DNA of 64,000 bases from Bacteroidales bacterium (GTDB lineage Bacteria; Bacteroidota; Bacteroidia; Bacteroidales; F082), in contig JAFZKP010000047.1 of NCBI GenBank assembly GCA_017553625.1, forward strand, positions 62,001 through 126,000. Reading direction: 5' to 3'. Positions 36,386 through 46,119 of the stretch are shown here, piece after piece. The notes below the pieces were generated by a model. It saw nothing but the letters and a program-made list of their open reading frames with translations. It made no database searches and was not told the origin of the DNA. Position 1 is the stretch's first letter; every line of letters begins with the position of its first letter. A program made the translations under genes and the position numbers.

Positions 36386-37261
36386 TTATTTGACATCTCT
36401 AATATAGTTAAGGATGTGCTCTGTAAACAAAACAGCACCATCGTGATTCAGATGCATATCATCATGGAACAAGTCCAAGTTATTCCAAAACAATTCATTA
36501 GTATTGTTTAAAAGTACATTATTCTCTTTACATATGTCTTCTAACCATTCATTAAACGCAACGTTATTAATACAAGCAGGAGATACTGACATTACAAGTA
36601 ATATGTTATTTTGCTTGCAATAATTCATCAAATCTTTTAAATAATGAACCTCCTTGGTATCTGGACAAAACTTTTCTTTTATCTTAAATTTTCCACCAAC
36701 ATAACAACCTGATAAGGGCACATATCCTCCTGCTGTCTTATTTTTGTTGTGAAGAAATGATGCTAATGTCTCTGGCATCTTATTATATCGATATTAATTG
36801 CAGTTCAATTTAATTCTCTCCAATGGGTCAAGTTCTTCTTCCATAAGTTCTTCTATCGGTTTAGCTTTACCATACAAATACGAGAACATCTCAACAGTTT
36901 GATCTGGAGAAATCTCTACTTGACGATCTGCGATGTCAAAAACAACCAATTTGGGAATCCTGCGAGAACACAATGCATGTAATACCATATCTGCCGTATA
37001 GCAATCCGTACCATCTATACCAGCATTAAAAGCTGTCACACTATCAGAAGAAAACGCTTCTGTAATATAACTATGATTTGCTTTGGACGCTCCTATTATT
37101 AGGACATCAGCTTCTTTATTTAGCACAACATTGCATATTTGAGCCCGCAGAAATGAATAATTTGATAATGAATTAATATACCAATCGCCGATAAAACCAA
37201 TCATTATATCGCATATACAAACTACAACAACTACAGCTAATACTCTTATTACTTTTTTCAT
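36386..37261 (-). pseudogene. SGNH-hydrolase-like gene interrupted by one in-frame stop
   Basis: Two open segments on the minus strand are in the same frame: 37261-36794 (155 residues) and 36793-36386. One TAA at 36794-36796 divides them (IKLNCN, stop, YRYNKMPET). The first part has a membrane or signal segment (VIRVLAVVVVVCICDIMIGF), then IIGASKANHSY as the Ser block and FNAGIDG. The second ends with DLFHDDMHLNHDGAVLF, where Asp and His complete the triad. Joined, it is a complete AlgX/AlgJ-like SGNH protein of about 291 residues, of the kind that works with an MBOAT O-acyltransferase. The stop makes it a likely pseudogene; the second half could still be translated from ATG 36778. Confidence 0.8.
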
Positions 37262-37267
37262 ATCACA

Positions 37268-38476
37268 TCAGAATTGGAAATAAATAAAACTGGCACCTTT
37301 CAATTCACCAAGAAGAAGTATATATGCAATCATCAAGCCAGTAAAAATAATACTTACTAAAAGTTTCTCGGAGTGTATAAAGTGCCTATTACGATTATAC
37401 TCATCATTAAATTCTTTGTAAAAAAGAATTAGTATGGAAAGTAACCCTGTGGTGAAAGGACCATAGCTTCCCATAAACAAGCTTCCTGATCCGGTCCACA
37501 TTTGTTGAAATAGTCCAAAGAAATCTCCAATTGTTGCCGAACGGAAAATCATATCACCAATGACCCACAAAACAAAAGTCAAACCCCTTCTTGTCCACTT
37601 ATATAATTCATTGTTTTTTAGTTTATATTTTTTTTCAAACTTTTTTCTGGGAGCATCTATTTCCAAAATTGCCACCAGAATATTCTTAGACGCGACGCAA
37701 ATGATAATGCCGCGTTGTTTGAGTTTCTTCACCCACATCTGGAACTCGGTGAAAGCTTTACCTATACCCAGTCCGTGACCAAGTTGGATACCTTCCAGCC
37801 CGTCATCACCAATCACACCACCCCAAACAGTGTTATCAAGATCAAGAATCAAGCATTTCTTGAATTGGCCCTTGATCGCACATACAATGTCCATCACACG
37901 ACTTGCCACGTATGGCAGCGCATCGATGTTCAGAATCATTTCCGTGCTAGTATAGACATTGGCGGCAAACATCTCGTCGCGTCCAAATTTGTTTTGAAAA
38001 CCAGCAATATCACAAATAAACAGGTTCGGGAACTGCTGCGAGAGGTGCATTAGTTCATAATTCAGTTTGCGAATATGATAGGTAAAGGAAGATTCAACTT
38101 TGTTTGCGTAACTGCCAAATACCGTGTCTTCTATTTCAGGATAGTTGAAGTAGATTATCTTTTTGCTGGCAAGTGCAGGATTGGCACAAATGCTTGTTAC
38201 AAATCGCAGACGCTCTTCAGCAAGCATGACTTGCTGTTCTTGAGGCAAAGTACTGTGGTGTTCACCAAGTTTATGAGTGCTTTGGAATACCACAATGAAA
38301 TCTGCATCGAACTGGTACAGGTCACTGGTCGGGTCCATAAACTGGCGTTCCACCTGGTTGTATTCAGCTTCAAAGAGGTCAATGTTGTAGCCTCGTTCAA
38401 CACCTGTTCCTTGAATAGCTGTTGCAAGGAATTGAGTAGCGGTATCCCCAACCAAAGCCAATTTAACTTTTGGGAG
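37268..38476 (-). pseudogene. Chimera of FkbH-like HAD domain and MBOAT C-terminus
   Basis: The frame is open from 38476 but no ATG exists; TTG 38461 is the only candidate start, and the natural N-terminus is missing (LPKVKLALVGDTATQ follows a stop). Up to about residue 260 it is FkbH-like: a GDTATQ start, IVVFQSTHKLGEH, and the HAD loop ILDLDNTVWGG (residues 205-215). At residue 260 (base 37682) it changes abruptly to the end of a membrane-bound O-acyltransferase: WTRRGLTFVLWVIGDMIFR, then hydrophobic segments and the typical FIYFQF terminus. The FkbH C-terminus, any acyl carrier protein and the MBOAT catalytic part with its His are absent. A deletion fused the two remnants in frame. It is probably non-functional. 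Confidence 0.8.
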
Positions 38477-38543
38477 CTAGGTCTTTAGACATCTATATGT
38501 CAGATCCCCCATGACAAATAGTTAACAAATAACAACTTGAAAC

Positions 38544-38835
38544 ATAAAAGAAAAGCGTGGGAATCTGCACCCTTGCCTATCCCACTCATTGAGGCTCTCG
38601 CATTGCCTATTGCTCGAGGATAAGCAATGTCGAAGCCCACGCAGATTATATATATTAATAGGTATCAGGGCGACACCCTAATATATGACAAATCCCATTG
38701 ACATCAAACCACTGCTTTATCTTGCGAGCAATTACGAATTTGCGAGATTCCAATGAGTCGCAGATAAAACATTAGCACAACGTCTTTCAAATATGTTTGT
38801 CACCCCCCTTCCCAATTACATGGGTCCGACGAATG
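38544..38835 (-). ncRNA. Candidate structured RNA of about 290 nt, family not recognised
   Basis: On the minus strand a promoter-like pair (TTTG at 38872-38869, 19-bp spacer, TGTTTTTG at 38849-38842, one mismatch to consensus) would start transcription near 38835. Helices seen: 38716-38727 with 38758-38768 (11 pairs, one bulge), GCAA/TTGC inside it, AGGG/CCCT at 38667-38679, GCGTGGG/CCCACGC at 38555-38561 with 38636-38642, CATTGC/GCAATG at 38601-38606 with 38624-38629, and a competing GTGGGA/TCCCAC at 38557-38562 with 38580-38585. The loop of AGGG/CCCT (38671-38675) is complementary to 38628-38632, a possible pseudoknot. After the last stem comes TTTTCTTTTAT, like a terminator. It could be a discrete RNA or an attenuated leader of the broken O-acyltransferase locus. 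The rest of the 500-bp gap shows no gene. Confidence 0.5.
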
Positions 38836-38990
38836 ACAACGCAAAAACAACAATTTTTTTGTATTGTACAAAAATTTTTTAATAAATCAGGAGCATTAAT
38901 TCAAAAGTGTATTTTAAAACAAAATACAAATCGTTGAATTACAATAATTTATATTCACAATAACATTTTCATAAATTGTTTCAGCATTTA

Positions 38991-41759
38991 TTATCTCAAA
39001 AACAACTCTACAGTACTTGCCGCCTTTCCTCTTCTTGTTACCTGAATCTGCGCCGGGATGCGCTCTTTCAAGCTGTCGACGTGCGAGATTATTCCCACCT
39101 TTCGACCGAATTTCTGCATGTTTCCGAGGGCTTGCACTGCCATTTCGAGACTTTCTCCGTCCAAGGTGCCGAAACCTTCGTCGATGAAAAGCATGTCGAT
39201 GCTGAGGTTTTCGTCGTTAAGCGACGCCAACCCCAATGCTAACGCCAAGGAAACGAGGAACGTCTCACCGCCCGAAAGCGACGATGCACTACGCATCTCC
39301 CCTCCCATTTCCTTATCCATCACCATGATTGCCAACGAGTTAGAGTAACAAGTAAGCTCATATCGCTGACTCAGTTTGCGAAGGAAATAATTCGCCTGGT
39401 CAAGGAGAATGCGCATGGTATAGGCTTGCGCGACATCACGGAAATTGTCGCCTGCAGTTGTGCCGATGGCGTTGGCAAGTTGAGTCCAAAGCGACAACTT
39501 AACGGTTTTTGCCTGTAAATCGTCCTTTGCAGCCTGCGCTGAAGCCGAATTTTGAGTGTTCAAAGACAGTTTTGTGCGAATATCTGACAACTTAACGTTA
39601 ATAGATTGCTTAACGACATTCAAATGCGTCAATTTATCTTGATATTCAACTTTTGTAACGGCATCATTTTCAAGAGCATCGACGATTTTTTTCCTTTCGC
39701 CGCTTTTACCGATAAGATTAGTCAAAACCTTAGTAAAACCAATCAAAATGGAGCCTTTATCAATATTGTTTCTCGTCGCGACTTTACCTTCAAACTCAAC
39801 TATACGTTCATATCCTTCGATTTGCTTGATTCCATTGGCAATCTCGTCAATTTTATTGATGTCAGAATCAACTTTTGAATATTCGTCGTTGAGATGCTTC
39901 CACCTGTATGCGAGCCTTTTTAACAGCGAATTATAATTGTTTTCTGCATCGTTTTTCAGCTTTTGAAGCCCCTTCAACTCCTCTTGGATATCACGGGCAG
40001 CAGCAATCTGTTTGTTAATCTCTTCAAGCTTGTTTTTCTCAACTGAAATCATTGATTCACAGTCGTTTAATCCCTTATCCAGACGCTCAATCTCATAAAC
40101 TGGTTTGCCATTGCATTCAGCCGTGAGGTTTTTAACAAGGTTTTCCAGCAGCTTTTTCTCATTTCCAATGCTTTTATTAAGCAGGTTTATCTCGCCTTCC
40201 GCCTTGTTTTTCGCGTCTTTTGCCTTTTCAAACGCATTTCTCGCCTCATTCCAAGCCGTTTCTATAGTTGCAAACAGAGAATCAACGACCTTCTCATCAT
40301 GATACTGATGCGAAGTGCTGCCACAAAGCGGACAAGGTTTTCCTTCTTCAAGTTTCGCACGCAGCGATTTCATGAAGTCAGCGACCATGTTTTTCTGAAT
40401 CTGATACTCCGAATCTTTGTCCTCAAAAGTCGTTTTTGTATTCTGAAAGTCTATCTCACATATATTAAAGTTTTGCTTTAATTTATCTAATTCAACTAAT
40501 TTATTATCAATTATTTGTTTCTTATTCAAATAATTGGTTAAAATCTGTTTCACGCCTAAACACTTGGTTCTCCAATTGCCAAGTTTTGTGAGTTCGTTGT
40601 TGTGTTCGTTATATTGATTCCTTAGTCCCTCCACATCAGCTTTTTCCAGCTTTTCATTACATTCATCATAAGCGGCGGTCGCATCATTCTTGGCATTTTC
40701 GGCTTCGGTGAGCATTATTGAAAGCTCAGATATGTCAGATTTACCATCATCTATTGTTGTCACCGAATTCCCGCCCTGCAACAGGCTCATAATCAATGGC
40801 ATTTTCTCTTTCAGCGACTGCATTCCCGATTGATCGTCGATCTGTATTTTCAGCTCATCACGTTTTTTTGATAAAACATTCTTGTCTTCAAGTATCTTTT
40901 CCAAAGACGCCTGTAAATCAGCGAGTTGCGATTTTGAAAAATCGATTTCCCTGTCTAAGCTTTCAATCATCTCAAAATTTCGGATTTGCGCCTCGACGGT
41001 TTTTATCTCATTTTCATTATCAGCCTGAAGTTTCTCGTTATTTGAAAGCTCTTCATTCAAAGAAGCGAGTTCTTCATCAGATAAAATATTCTTTGTCAAT
41101 GAGTTGTAAATTTCTAAGGCCTTGTCGACATCGTTTTTGGCATCGTTTTTGCGTCTTCCGACAATCTCAGCGATTTTCGAATACACCTCTGTTCCCGTCA
41201 GCATTTCAAGAATCTCGGTCTGTTTGGCTTTTTCTGATGTCAGGAACGTGTTGAATTGTCCTTGCGCGAGCATCACAGAACGGACAAACTGGTCGTATGT
41301 TAGCCCCACAAGCTCTGTAATCCTTTGATTTACAGTATCTATTTTTGTTTCAAGAACAATTCTATCTGTGCCCTTCACCACCTCGAGTTTGCGACGGTTT
41401 GTCATGTCGTATTTGCCGTTGCGCGTCCTGTGCATCTGCCATGTGGCGATATAAATCTCGTTTCCAACAGAGAACCACACCTCGGCTTTGCCGTCAGAAG
41501 TGCCTTTTCTGAGTGCGTTTGTGGTACTTTGCATGGTTGAAAGCCCGTTTTCAGTCTTCTCCTTGTTCCTGGTGTTCTCGTAACGCGGCGACTTATCATA
41601 CAAAGACAACGTTATAGCGTCCAAAATCGTCGATTTGCCGCTTCCGGTCTCGCCAGTGATGAGGAATAATGGTTCGTTTGCCAAAATGCCCTCAGAGAAG
41701 CTTATTTCGGCTTTTTCGATGGAATTTATGTTCTCGATTATGATTTTTTCAATTTTCAT
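38991..41759 (-). CDS. sbcC: SbcC-like SMC-type exonuclease subunit
   Basis: 922 aa from ATG 41759. GETGSGKST at 36-44 is Walker A; LAQGQFNTFLTS follows as in SbcC. Long coiled coils occupy the middle, with a CPLC zinc hook near residue 475 (KPCPLCGSTSHQYHDEK) for dimerisation. The C-terminal half-ATPase has SLSGGETFLVSLALALGLA (signature) and MLFIDEGFGTLD (Walker B). With SbcD it cuts hairpins and protein-blocked DNA ends. The start overlaps the sbcD stop by 4 bp (ATGA). It is a normal-length, intact gene. Confidence 0.94.
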   Translation of the reverse strand: MKIEKIIIENINSIEKAEISFSEGILANEPLFLITGETGSGKSTILDAITLSLYDKSPRYENTRNKEKTENGLSTMQSTTNALRKGTSDGKAEVWFSVGNEIYIATWQMHRTRNGKYDMTNRRKLEVVKGTDRIVLETKIDTVNQRITELVGLTYDQFVRSVMLAQGQFNTFLTSEKAKQTEILEMLTGTEVYSKIAEIVGRRKNDAKNDVDKALEIYNSLTKNILSDEELASLNEELSNNEKLQADNENEIKTVEAQIRNFEMIESLDREIDFSKSQLADLQASLEKILEDKNVLSKKRDELKIQIDDQSGMQSLKEKMPLIMSLLQGGNSVTTIDDGKSDISELSIMLTEAENAKNDATAAYDECNEKLEKADVEGLRNQYNEHNNELTKLGNWRTKCLGVKQILTNYLNKKQIIDNKLVELDKLKQNFNICEIDFQNTKTTFEDKDSEYQIQKNMVADFMKSLRAKLEEGKPCPLCGSTSHQYHDEKVVDSLFATIETAWNEARNAFEKAKDAKNKAEGEINLLNKSIGNEKKLLENLVKNLTAECNGKPVYEIERLDKGLNDCESMISVEKNKLEEINKQIAAARDIQEELKGLQKLKNDAENNYNSLLKRLAYRWKHLNDEYSKVDSDINKIDEIANGIKQIEGYERIVEFEGKVATRNNIDKGSILIGFTKVLTNLIGKSGERKKIVDALENDAVTKVEYQDKLTHLNVVKQSINVKLSDIRTKLSLNTQNSASAQAAKDDLQAKTVKLSLWTQLANAIGTTAGDNFRDVAQAYTMRILLDQANYFLRKLSQRYELTCYSNSLAIMVMDKEMGGEMRSASSLSGGETFLVSLALALGLASLNDENLSIDMLFIDEGFGTLDGESLEMAVQALGNMQKFGRKVGIISHVDSLKERIPAQIQVTRRGKAASTVELFLR

Positions 41760-42961
41760 GACAGACTTTCCGCCTCCTCGCACACTTTTTTAAACATTTC
41801 CTTGAGTTCATCAGGCATCTCACTGCCGTTTTTCTTGAGATAAACGGAACAACCAAGTTCAAACGGACTCTTTGACTTCAGTTCACGAAGCGTCTTAACA
41901 TCTTGAATATCATCGCCTTCCAACTTTTCAGGAAAATATGACTGTATTCCGCAGAACATCGCGTTTTGACCTTCAAAAGCCTGCACCATCGCCGCTGTTT
42001 CAGCCTGCGTCAGTGGTTTGTCGGTTTGCACATGCACTCTGACATATGCTCTATCATTAAGAATCTCAATGAGTTGCATCATAACGGTTTCGTATGGCAA
42101 AGCATCGTCATAGCCTTTGGGTTTTGACGGGAAATCTACAATCGGAATCAAGGTTTTCAAAGGAATTACTGTGGTTTCGGTCTTGCTGTCCTCGATTTTC
42201 ACAGACACAACCGAATGCTGGTAGTTCTCGTTGAATGAAATCGGGAACGGAGAGCCAGCGTAACGCATGTCTTCAATGCCTTTTATCGCCTGCGGGAAGT
42301 GAATATGACCGAACGCCCAGTAATCAACGCCTTTAACTTCTGTAAAGTCTTGAACGTCAAGAGTTTCAAGTTTTCCAATTATATCTTCGCTATGACCTGT
42401 TATGTCAGCACTGCGAACAGCGAGATGTCCCATTGCCACAATGCTTTGATTATCAGCGTATTCCTGTCTTTTTTTTAGATGATTGAGAAGCGAGTCATAT
42501 ATATTTGCATTGCCATTCATATACGGCACCGCAAGCACCCAACCGATGATTTCACCATTTCTCGTTATCGGAATCTCAATTTTCGAGGCATCGAAATTCA
42601 AATCCGAATCATCGCTATCTGTATGATAATCAAGCATTCCGACCACTGAGACATTAAAAGCCTCCCACAATGGACGAGGCGCCTCGAGACGCGACGGCGA
42701 GTCATGGTTGCCGCTTGTAATGACTATCTGCAAATCATCGTCCAAATGCGACAAATCAACAATGAAATTATAATATAGCCGCTGTGAAACTATTGTTGGC
42801 GTGGCAGTGTGAAAAACATCCCCCGAGACAACCATAACATCTGGTTTCTCCTTGATAACTATCGACTTAAGCTGCTCGAAGAAGTACTTATGCTCCTCCT
42901 CGCGGCTGTAATTGTGAAAAATCTGACCGATATGCCAATCGGACGTGTGCAATACTTTCAT
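41756..42961 (-). CDS. sbcD: SbcD-like metallophosphoesterase nuclease subunit
   Basis: 401 aa. The five phosphoesterase motifs are present in order: SDWHIGQ, SGDVFH, TSGNHDSPSR, MGHLAV and FGHIHFPQ. The C-terminal capping part is of normal length. It is the nuclease subunit of the SbcCD (Mre11-Rad50-like) complex. Transcription of both genes is leftward from about 43.0 kb, where I do not see a clear TAnnTTTG box. Confidence 0.95.
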   Translation of the reverse strand: MKVLHTSDWHIGQIFHNYSREEEHKYFFEQLKSIVIKEKPDVMVVSGDVFHTATPTIVSQRLYYNFIVDLSHLDDDLQIVITSGNHDSPSRLEAPRPLWEAFNVSVVGMLDYHTDSDDSDLNFDASKIEIPITRNGEIIGWVLAVPYMNGNANIYDSLLNHLKKRQEYADNQSIVAMGHLAVRSADITGHSEDIIGKLETLDVQDFTEVKGVDYWAFGHIHFPQAIKGIEDMRYAGSPFPISFNENYQHSVVSVKIEDSKTETTVIPLKTLIPIVDFPSKPKGYDDALPYETVMMQLIEILNDRAYVRVHVQTDKPLTQAETAAMVQAFEGQNAMFCGIQSYFPEKLEGDDIQDVKTLRELKSKSPFELGCSVYLKKNGSEMPDELKEMFKKVCEEAESLS

Positions 42962-43050
42962 CAGCGAAATTTTAGGGTGTAAAATTACAAAATTTTTGCA
43001 GACAAATCAATATTTTTTCTATTTTAGCTGTCTGTTAAAAACCATTTCAC

Positions 43051-45369
43051 ATGAATAAACAAATTTCACTCATTGTCGTGCTATTGTCAGCAATGGCCTT
43101 TGTTTCTTGTAAAAATAAAGTTGAAACGGCTGATTATCAAGTGGTTCCATTGCCAAAAGAAATAAAAAACAATAATGAAAAACCTTTCATCTTGGATAAA
43201 AACACCGTCATAACATATCCTAAGTCAAATCCTGATTTGGAAAAAGAAGCAGGTTTTCTTTCAGAATATATTTGTGATATTTCAGGAATTAAATTGAAAA
43301 TAAATTGCACCGATGAAAACATTGACAATTCGATAAAATTAAATGTCGCTTCAACTTTTTCAGATAACCTTGAAGCTTATCAAATTATTGTTAATGAAAA
43401 AGATATAACGATTACTTCAAGTAATACTTCAGGTATTTTCTACGGCATCCAAACGCTTAGAAAAAGTCTTCCGATTGTTAAAAACGTCACAAAAATCGAG
43501 TTTCCGTCGGTTACGATTAACGATTATCCGCGTTTCTCATATCGAGGAATGCATCTTGATGTGAGCCGACATTTCTTCCCCTTTGATTCGCTGAAAGTTT
43601 ATATTGACGTGATGGCTTTGCATAACCTGAACAAGTTCCATCTGCACCTTACCGACGACCAAGGATGGCGTTTTGAAGTCAAAAAATATCCTGAGTTGAC
43701 AAAGATTGGAGCCTGGCGTTCCGGTACTATTATCGGTAAAACCATGGCTTACGACACCATCAGACACGGTGGTTTCTACACTCAGGAAGAGCTGCGAGAC
43801 CTTGTAAAATATGCTGAAGACAGACATATCACAATCATTCCGGAGATTGACCTGCCAGGGCACATGCTGGGTGCTTTGGCGACGTATCCGGAACTCGGAT
43901 GCACTGGCGGACCGTATGAAGTTTGGAGGCATTGGGGCGTTTCCGAGGACGTGATTTGCGCCGGCAATGAGAATGCGATGCAATTCCTTGAAGATGTGTT
44001 ACTTGAGGTGATGGATGTGTTTCCAAGCGAATATATTCACATCGGCGGCGATGAGGTTCCACGCGACAGGTGGAGAGAATGCCCGAAATGTCAGGCAAAA
44101 ATCAAAGAATTGGGCATAAAAGGCGATGAAAAACACTCAGCGGAAGATTATCTGCAGAGTTATGTGATGTCAAGAATGGAACAATTCGTTGAAAATCATG
44201 GTCGTCACATCATCGGATGGGACGAGATGCTCGATGGCGAACTGGCACCAAACGCCACCGTGATGAGCTGGAGAGGCAGTGAAGGCGGCTACAAGGCGGC
44301 GAAGATGCACCATAATGTCATCATGACGCCAAACGACGCGCTATATTTCGATTATTATCAAACACTTGACACCGACAGCGAACCGATTTCCATTGGCGGC
44401 TACAACCCTGTTAAAAAGGTTTACAACTATGAGCCAATACCAGAAAGACTTGACAAAGAAGAGCAGAAATACATTCTCGGACCGCAAGCCAATATCTGGA
44501 CGGAATACACCAGCGAATTCGGGCTGTTGCTTTACAGATTGTTGCCACGAATAGGCGCTTTGGCAGAAATCCAATGGTGCCTGCCTGAACAGAAAAACTA
44601 CGGCGACTGGGTGAAACGCGAGTACCGCATGACAAAGCTTTACGACCTTTATAAATGGAAATACGCCACGCACATCTTCGACATCGACGTTGACATCAAG
44701 CCGAATGTGAATGAAGGTTATCTTGAAGTGAACATGTCGAAACTGACTGATGGTGAAATAATGTATATCATTGACAATCAAGATGTTCAAAAATACACAA
44801 AACCGTTAAAAATAACAGAAAACTGCCGACTTACATGTTTTGTGAAGCGTCTCGACGGCAGCGAAGGCAAGCGTTTCAGCACTTGTTTCAATTTCAGCAA
44901 GGCCTCAATGAAGCCAATCGTTTTGAAAAACGAACCGCATAAAAACTACACATACGAAGGCGCGCAGGTGCTTATCGACGGCTTGCACGGCGGTTCAAAC
45001 TACCGTAGTGGGCGCTGGCTCGGATGGTACGGGAAAAACGCCGACGCTGTAATTGATTTACAATATGTTACAGAGATTGAAAAAGTGAGATTCAACCTCA
45101 ACATTAACATGAAAGATTGGATTTTCAACGCTAAAAATGTGAAAATTCTGGTTTCCGACGACGGTCTGACTTTTTCTGAAGTTGCGAACAAAGATTTCGA
45201 GTTGTTGGCTCCCGGTTACAGCAGCAGCCTCTACCCTGTTGAAATCGCGTTTGAGCCGGTAACAACATGTTTTGTCGAGGTTGTTATCGAGCCGTTTGAC
45301 TGTCCAAAAGGCCATGCAGGATACGGATACCCTGCATGGATTTTCCTTGACGAAATCGAGATTTATTAA
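43051..45369 (+). CDS. Beta-N-acetylhexosaminidase (GH20), lipoprotein
   Basis: 772 aa. AMAFVSC at residues 14-20 is a lipobox with Cys20. A GH20b N-domain is followed by the TIM barrel: HLHLTDDQGWRFE, IPEIDLPGHMLGAL, and the catalytic pair D334-E335 in HIGGDEVPRDRW; IGWDEML and PQANIWTEY are late barrel motifs. The last 150 residues look like an F5/8-type (discoidin-like) carbohydrate-binding domain (RWLGWYGKNADAVIDL). It releases terminal GlcNAc or GalNAc from glycans at the cell surface, perhaps from host mucin or chitin-like material. It is a single gene with no SusCD pair nearby. The last 4 bp overlap a convergent vWA gene. Confidence 0.93.
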   Translation: MNKQISLIVVLLSAMAFVSCKNKVETADYQVVPLPKEIKNNNEKPFILDKNTVITYPKSNPDLEKEAGFLSEYICDISGIKLKINCTDENIDNSIKLNVASTFSDNLEAYQIIVNEKDITITSSNTSGIFYGIQTLRKSLPIVKNVTKIEFPSVTINDYPRFSYRGMHLDVSRHFFPFDSLKVYIDVMALHNLNKFHLHLTDDQGWRFEVKKYPELTKIGAWRSGTIIGKTMAYDTIRHGGFYTQEELRDLVKYAEDRHITIIPEIDLPGHMLGALATYPELGCTGGPYEVWRHWGVSEDVICAGNENAMQFLEDVLLEVMDVFPSEYIHIGGDEVPRDRWRECPKCQAKIKELGIKGDEKHSAEDYLQSYVMSRMEQFVENHGRHIIGWDEMLDGELAPNATVMSWRGSEGGYKAAKMHHNVIMTPNDALYFDYYQTLDTDSEPISIGGYNPVKKVYNYEPIPERLDKEEQKYILGPQANIWTEYTSEFGLLLYRLLPRIGALAEIQWCLPEQKNYGDWVKREYRMTKLYDLYKWKYATHIFDIDVDIKPNVNEGYLEVNMSKLTDGEIMYIIDNQDVQKYTKPLKITENCRLTCFVKRLDGSEGKRFSTCFNFSKASMKPIVLKNEPHKNYTYEGAQVLIDGLHGGSNYRSGRWLGWYGKNADAVIDLQYVTEIEKVRFNLNINMKDWIFNAKNVKILVSDDGLTFSEVANKDFELLAPGYSSSLYPVEIAFEPVTTCFVEVVIEPFDCPKGHAGYGYPAWIFLDEIEIY

Positions 45370-46010
45370 TCTTCGTTGAAGTAGCTTCCCTGCTCCATCA
45401 CCTTTCCAACACAGGCACACGCCATGTAACGTGCCCTCGCCTTGCGTTCTCTCGCAAACATCCTCATAGTCGACTCGGCATCCTCTGTAAACTCAAGGTG
45501 GTTGTCAATTGCCAGACTTCCAGCCATACCCTCGACATCAAGGTTGTCGGTGCCAATGAGAGTAAACGTCCAACCAAGCTGTTTCTGCTTCTCTATGAGC
45601 GTCTTGACCATCTTCAGATTATACTCGCTGCTGCAGTTTTCCTCGCCGTCAGTGATTATCGTAACCAACACATTATCATTGACTTCTGTCTCAGCATTCA
45701 GCTTTGAAATGCTTTTGCCAATAGCGTCGTAAAGAGGTGTGGCGGCGTTTGGACAATAGTCTTTTGCGGTAAGCTTACGTGCTTTAGAAGCCAGTTCATT
45801 ATCCAAATGAATCTTAAAATGACCGCTGTCAAATGAAATCAGAGTGATGCGCTGCTCCAGTTCCGGATGGATCTCCTGCATTTTTTTGCACGTTTCAACA
45901 GTCTCGTTCAAGCCTGCCAAAGCCTCGTTTCTGATGATGCTCATCGAACCTGATTCGTCGACGATGATGAGATTGTAAATTTTCTTGGTGTTTTTTTCAG
46001 TATTTTCCAT
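45366..46010 (-). CDS. Von Willebrand factor A domain protein
   Basis: 214 aa from ATG 46010. The MIDAS metal site is present: DESGS at 18-22, AATPLYD near 110 and TDGEEN near 140. There is no signal peptide or membrane segment, so it is a cytosolic vWA domain with a short C-terminal extension rich in Arg and Cys (RERKARARYMACACVG). Such stand-alone vWA proteins often act in complexes with ATPases or in stress responses; nothing here shows which. A sigma-like gene lies divergently 110 bp away. Confidence 0.75.
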   Translation of the reverse strand: MENTEKNTKKIYNLIIVDESGSMSIIRNEALAGLNETVETCKKMQEIHPELEQRITLISFDSGHFKIHLDNELASKARKLTAKDYCPNAATPLYDAIGKSISKLNAETEVNDNVLVTIITDGEENCSSEYNLKMVKTLIEKQKQLGWTFTLIGTDNLDVEGMAGSLAIDNHLEFTEDAESTMRMFARERKARARYMACACVGKVMEQGSYFNED

Positions 46011-46103
46011 TTTCTTAAAATTTAAATTGTTAAACATTCAACTTCTTTACCTTTAAGAAGAAATTTTTTGAAAAAAATTAAGCGGATTTTGAAAAATTTT
46101 CGA

Positions 46104-46111
46104 TAATTTTG
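46104..46111 (+). promoter_or_regulatory. -7 box of the sigma-like gene
   Basis: TAATTTTG at 46104-46111. It ends only 8 bp before the start codon at 46120, so the transcript would have almost no leader. Confidence 0.5.
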
Positions 46112-46119
46112 CAAATGAT

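Noticed and set aside
38555-38790. 6S RNA, tmRNA, RNase P RNA or SRP RNA as identity of the structured RNA
   Set aside because: None of the hallmark sequences of tmRNA or RNase P RNA is present, and the 5' and 3' ends do not pair as in 6S RNA.
34628-38990. Integrated element with an attachment-site duplicate of the tRNA-Arg 3' end
   Set aside because: I looked for a second copy of the tRNA 3' end downstream and found none within the window, and there is no integrase gene.
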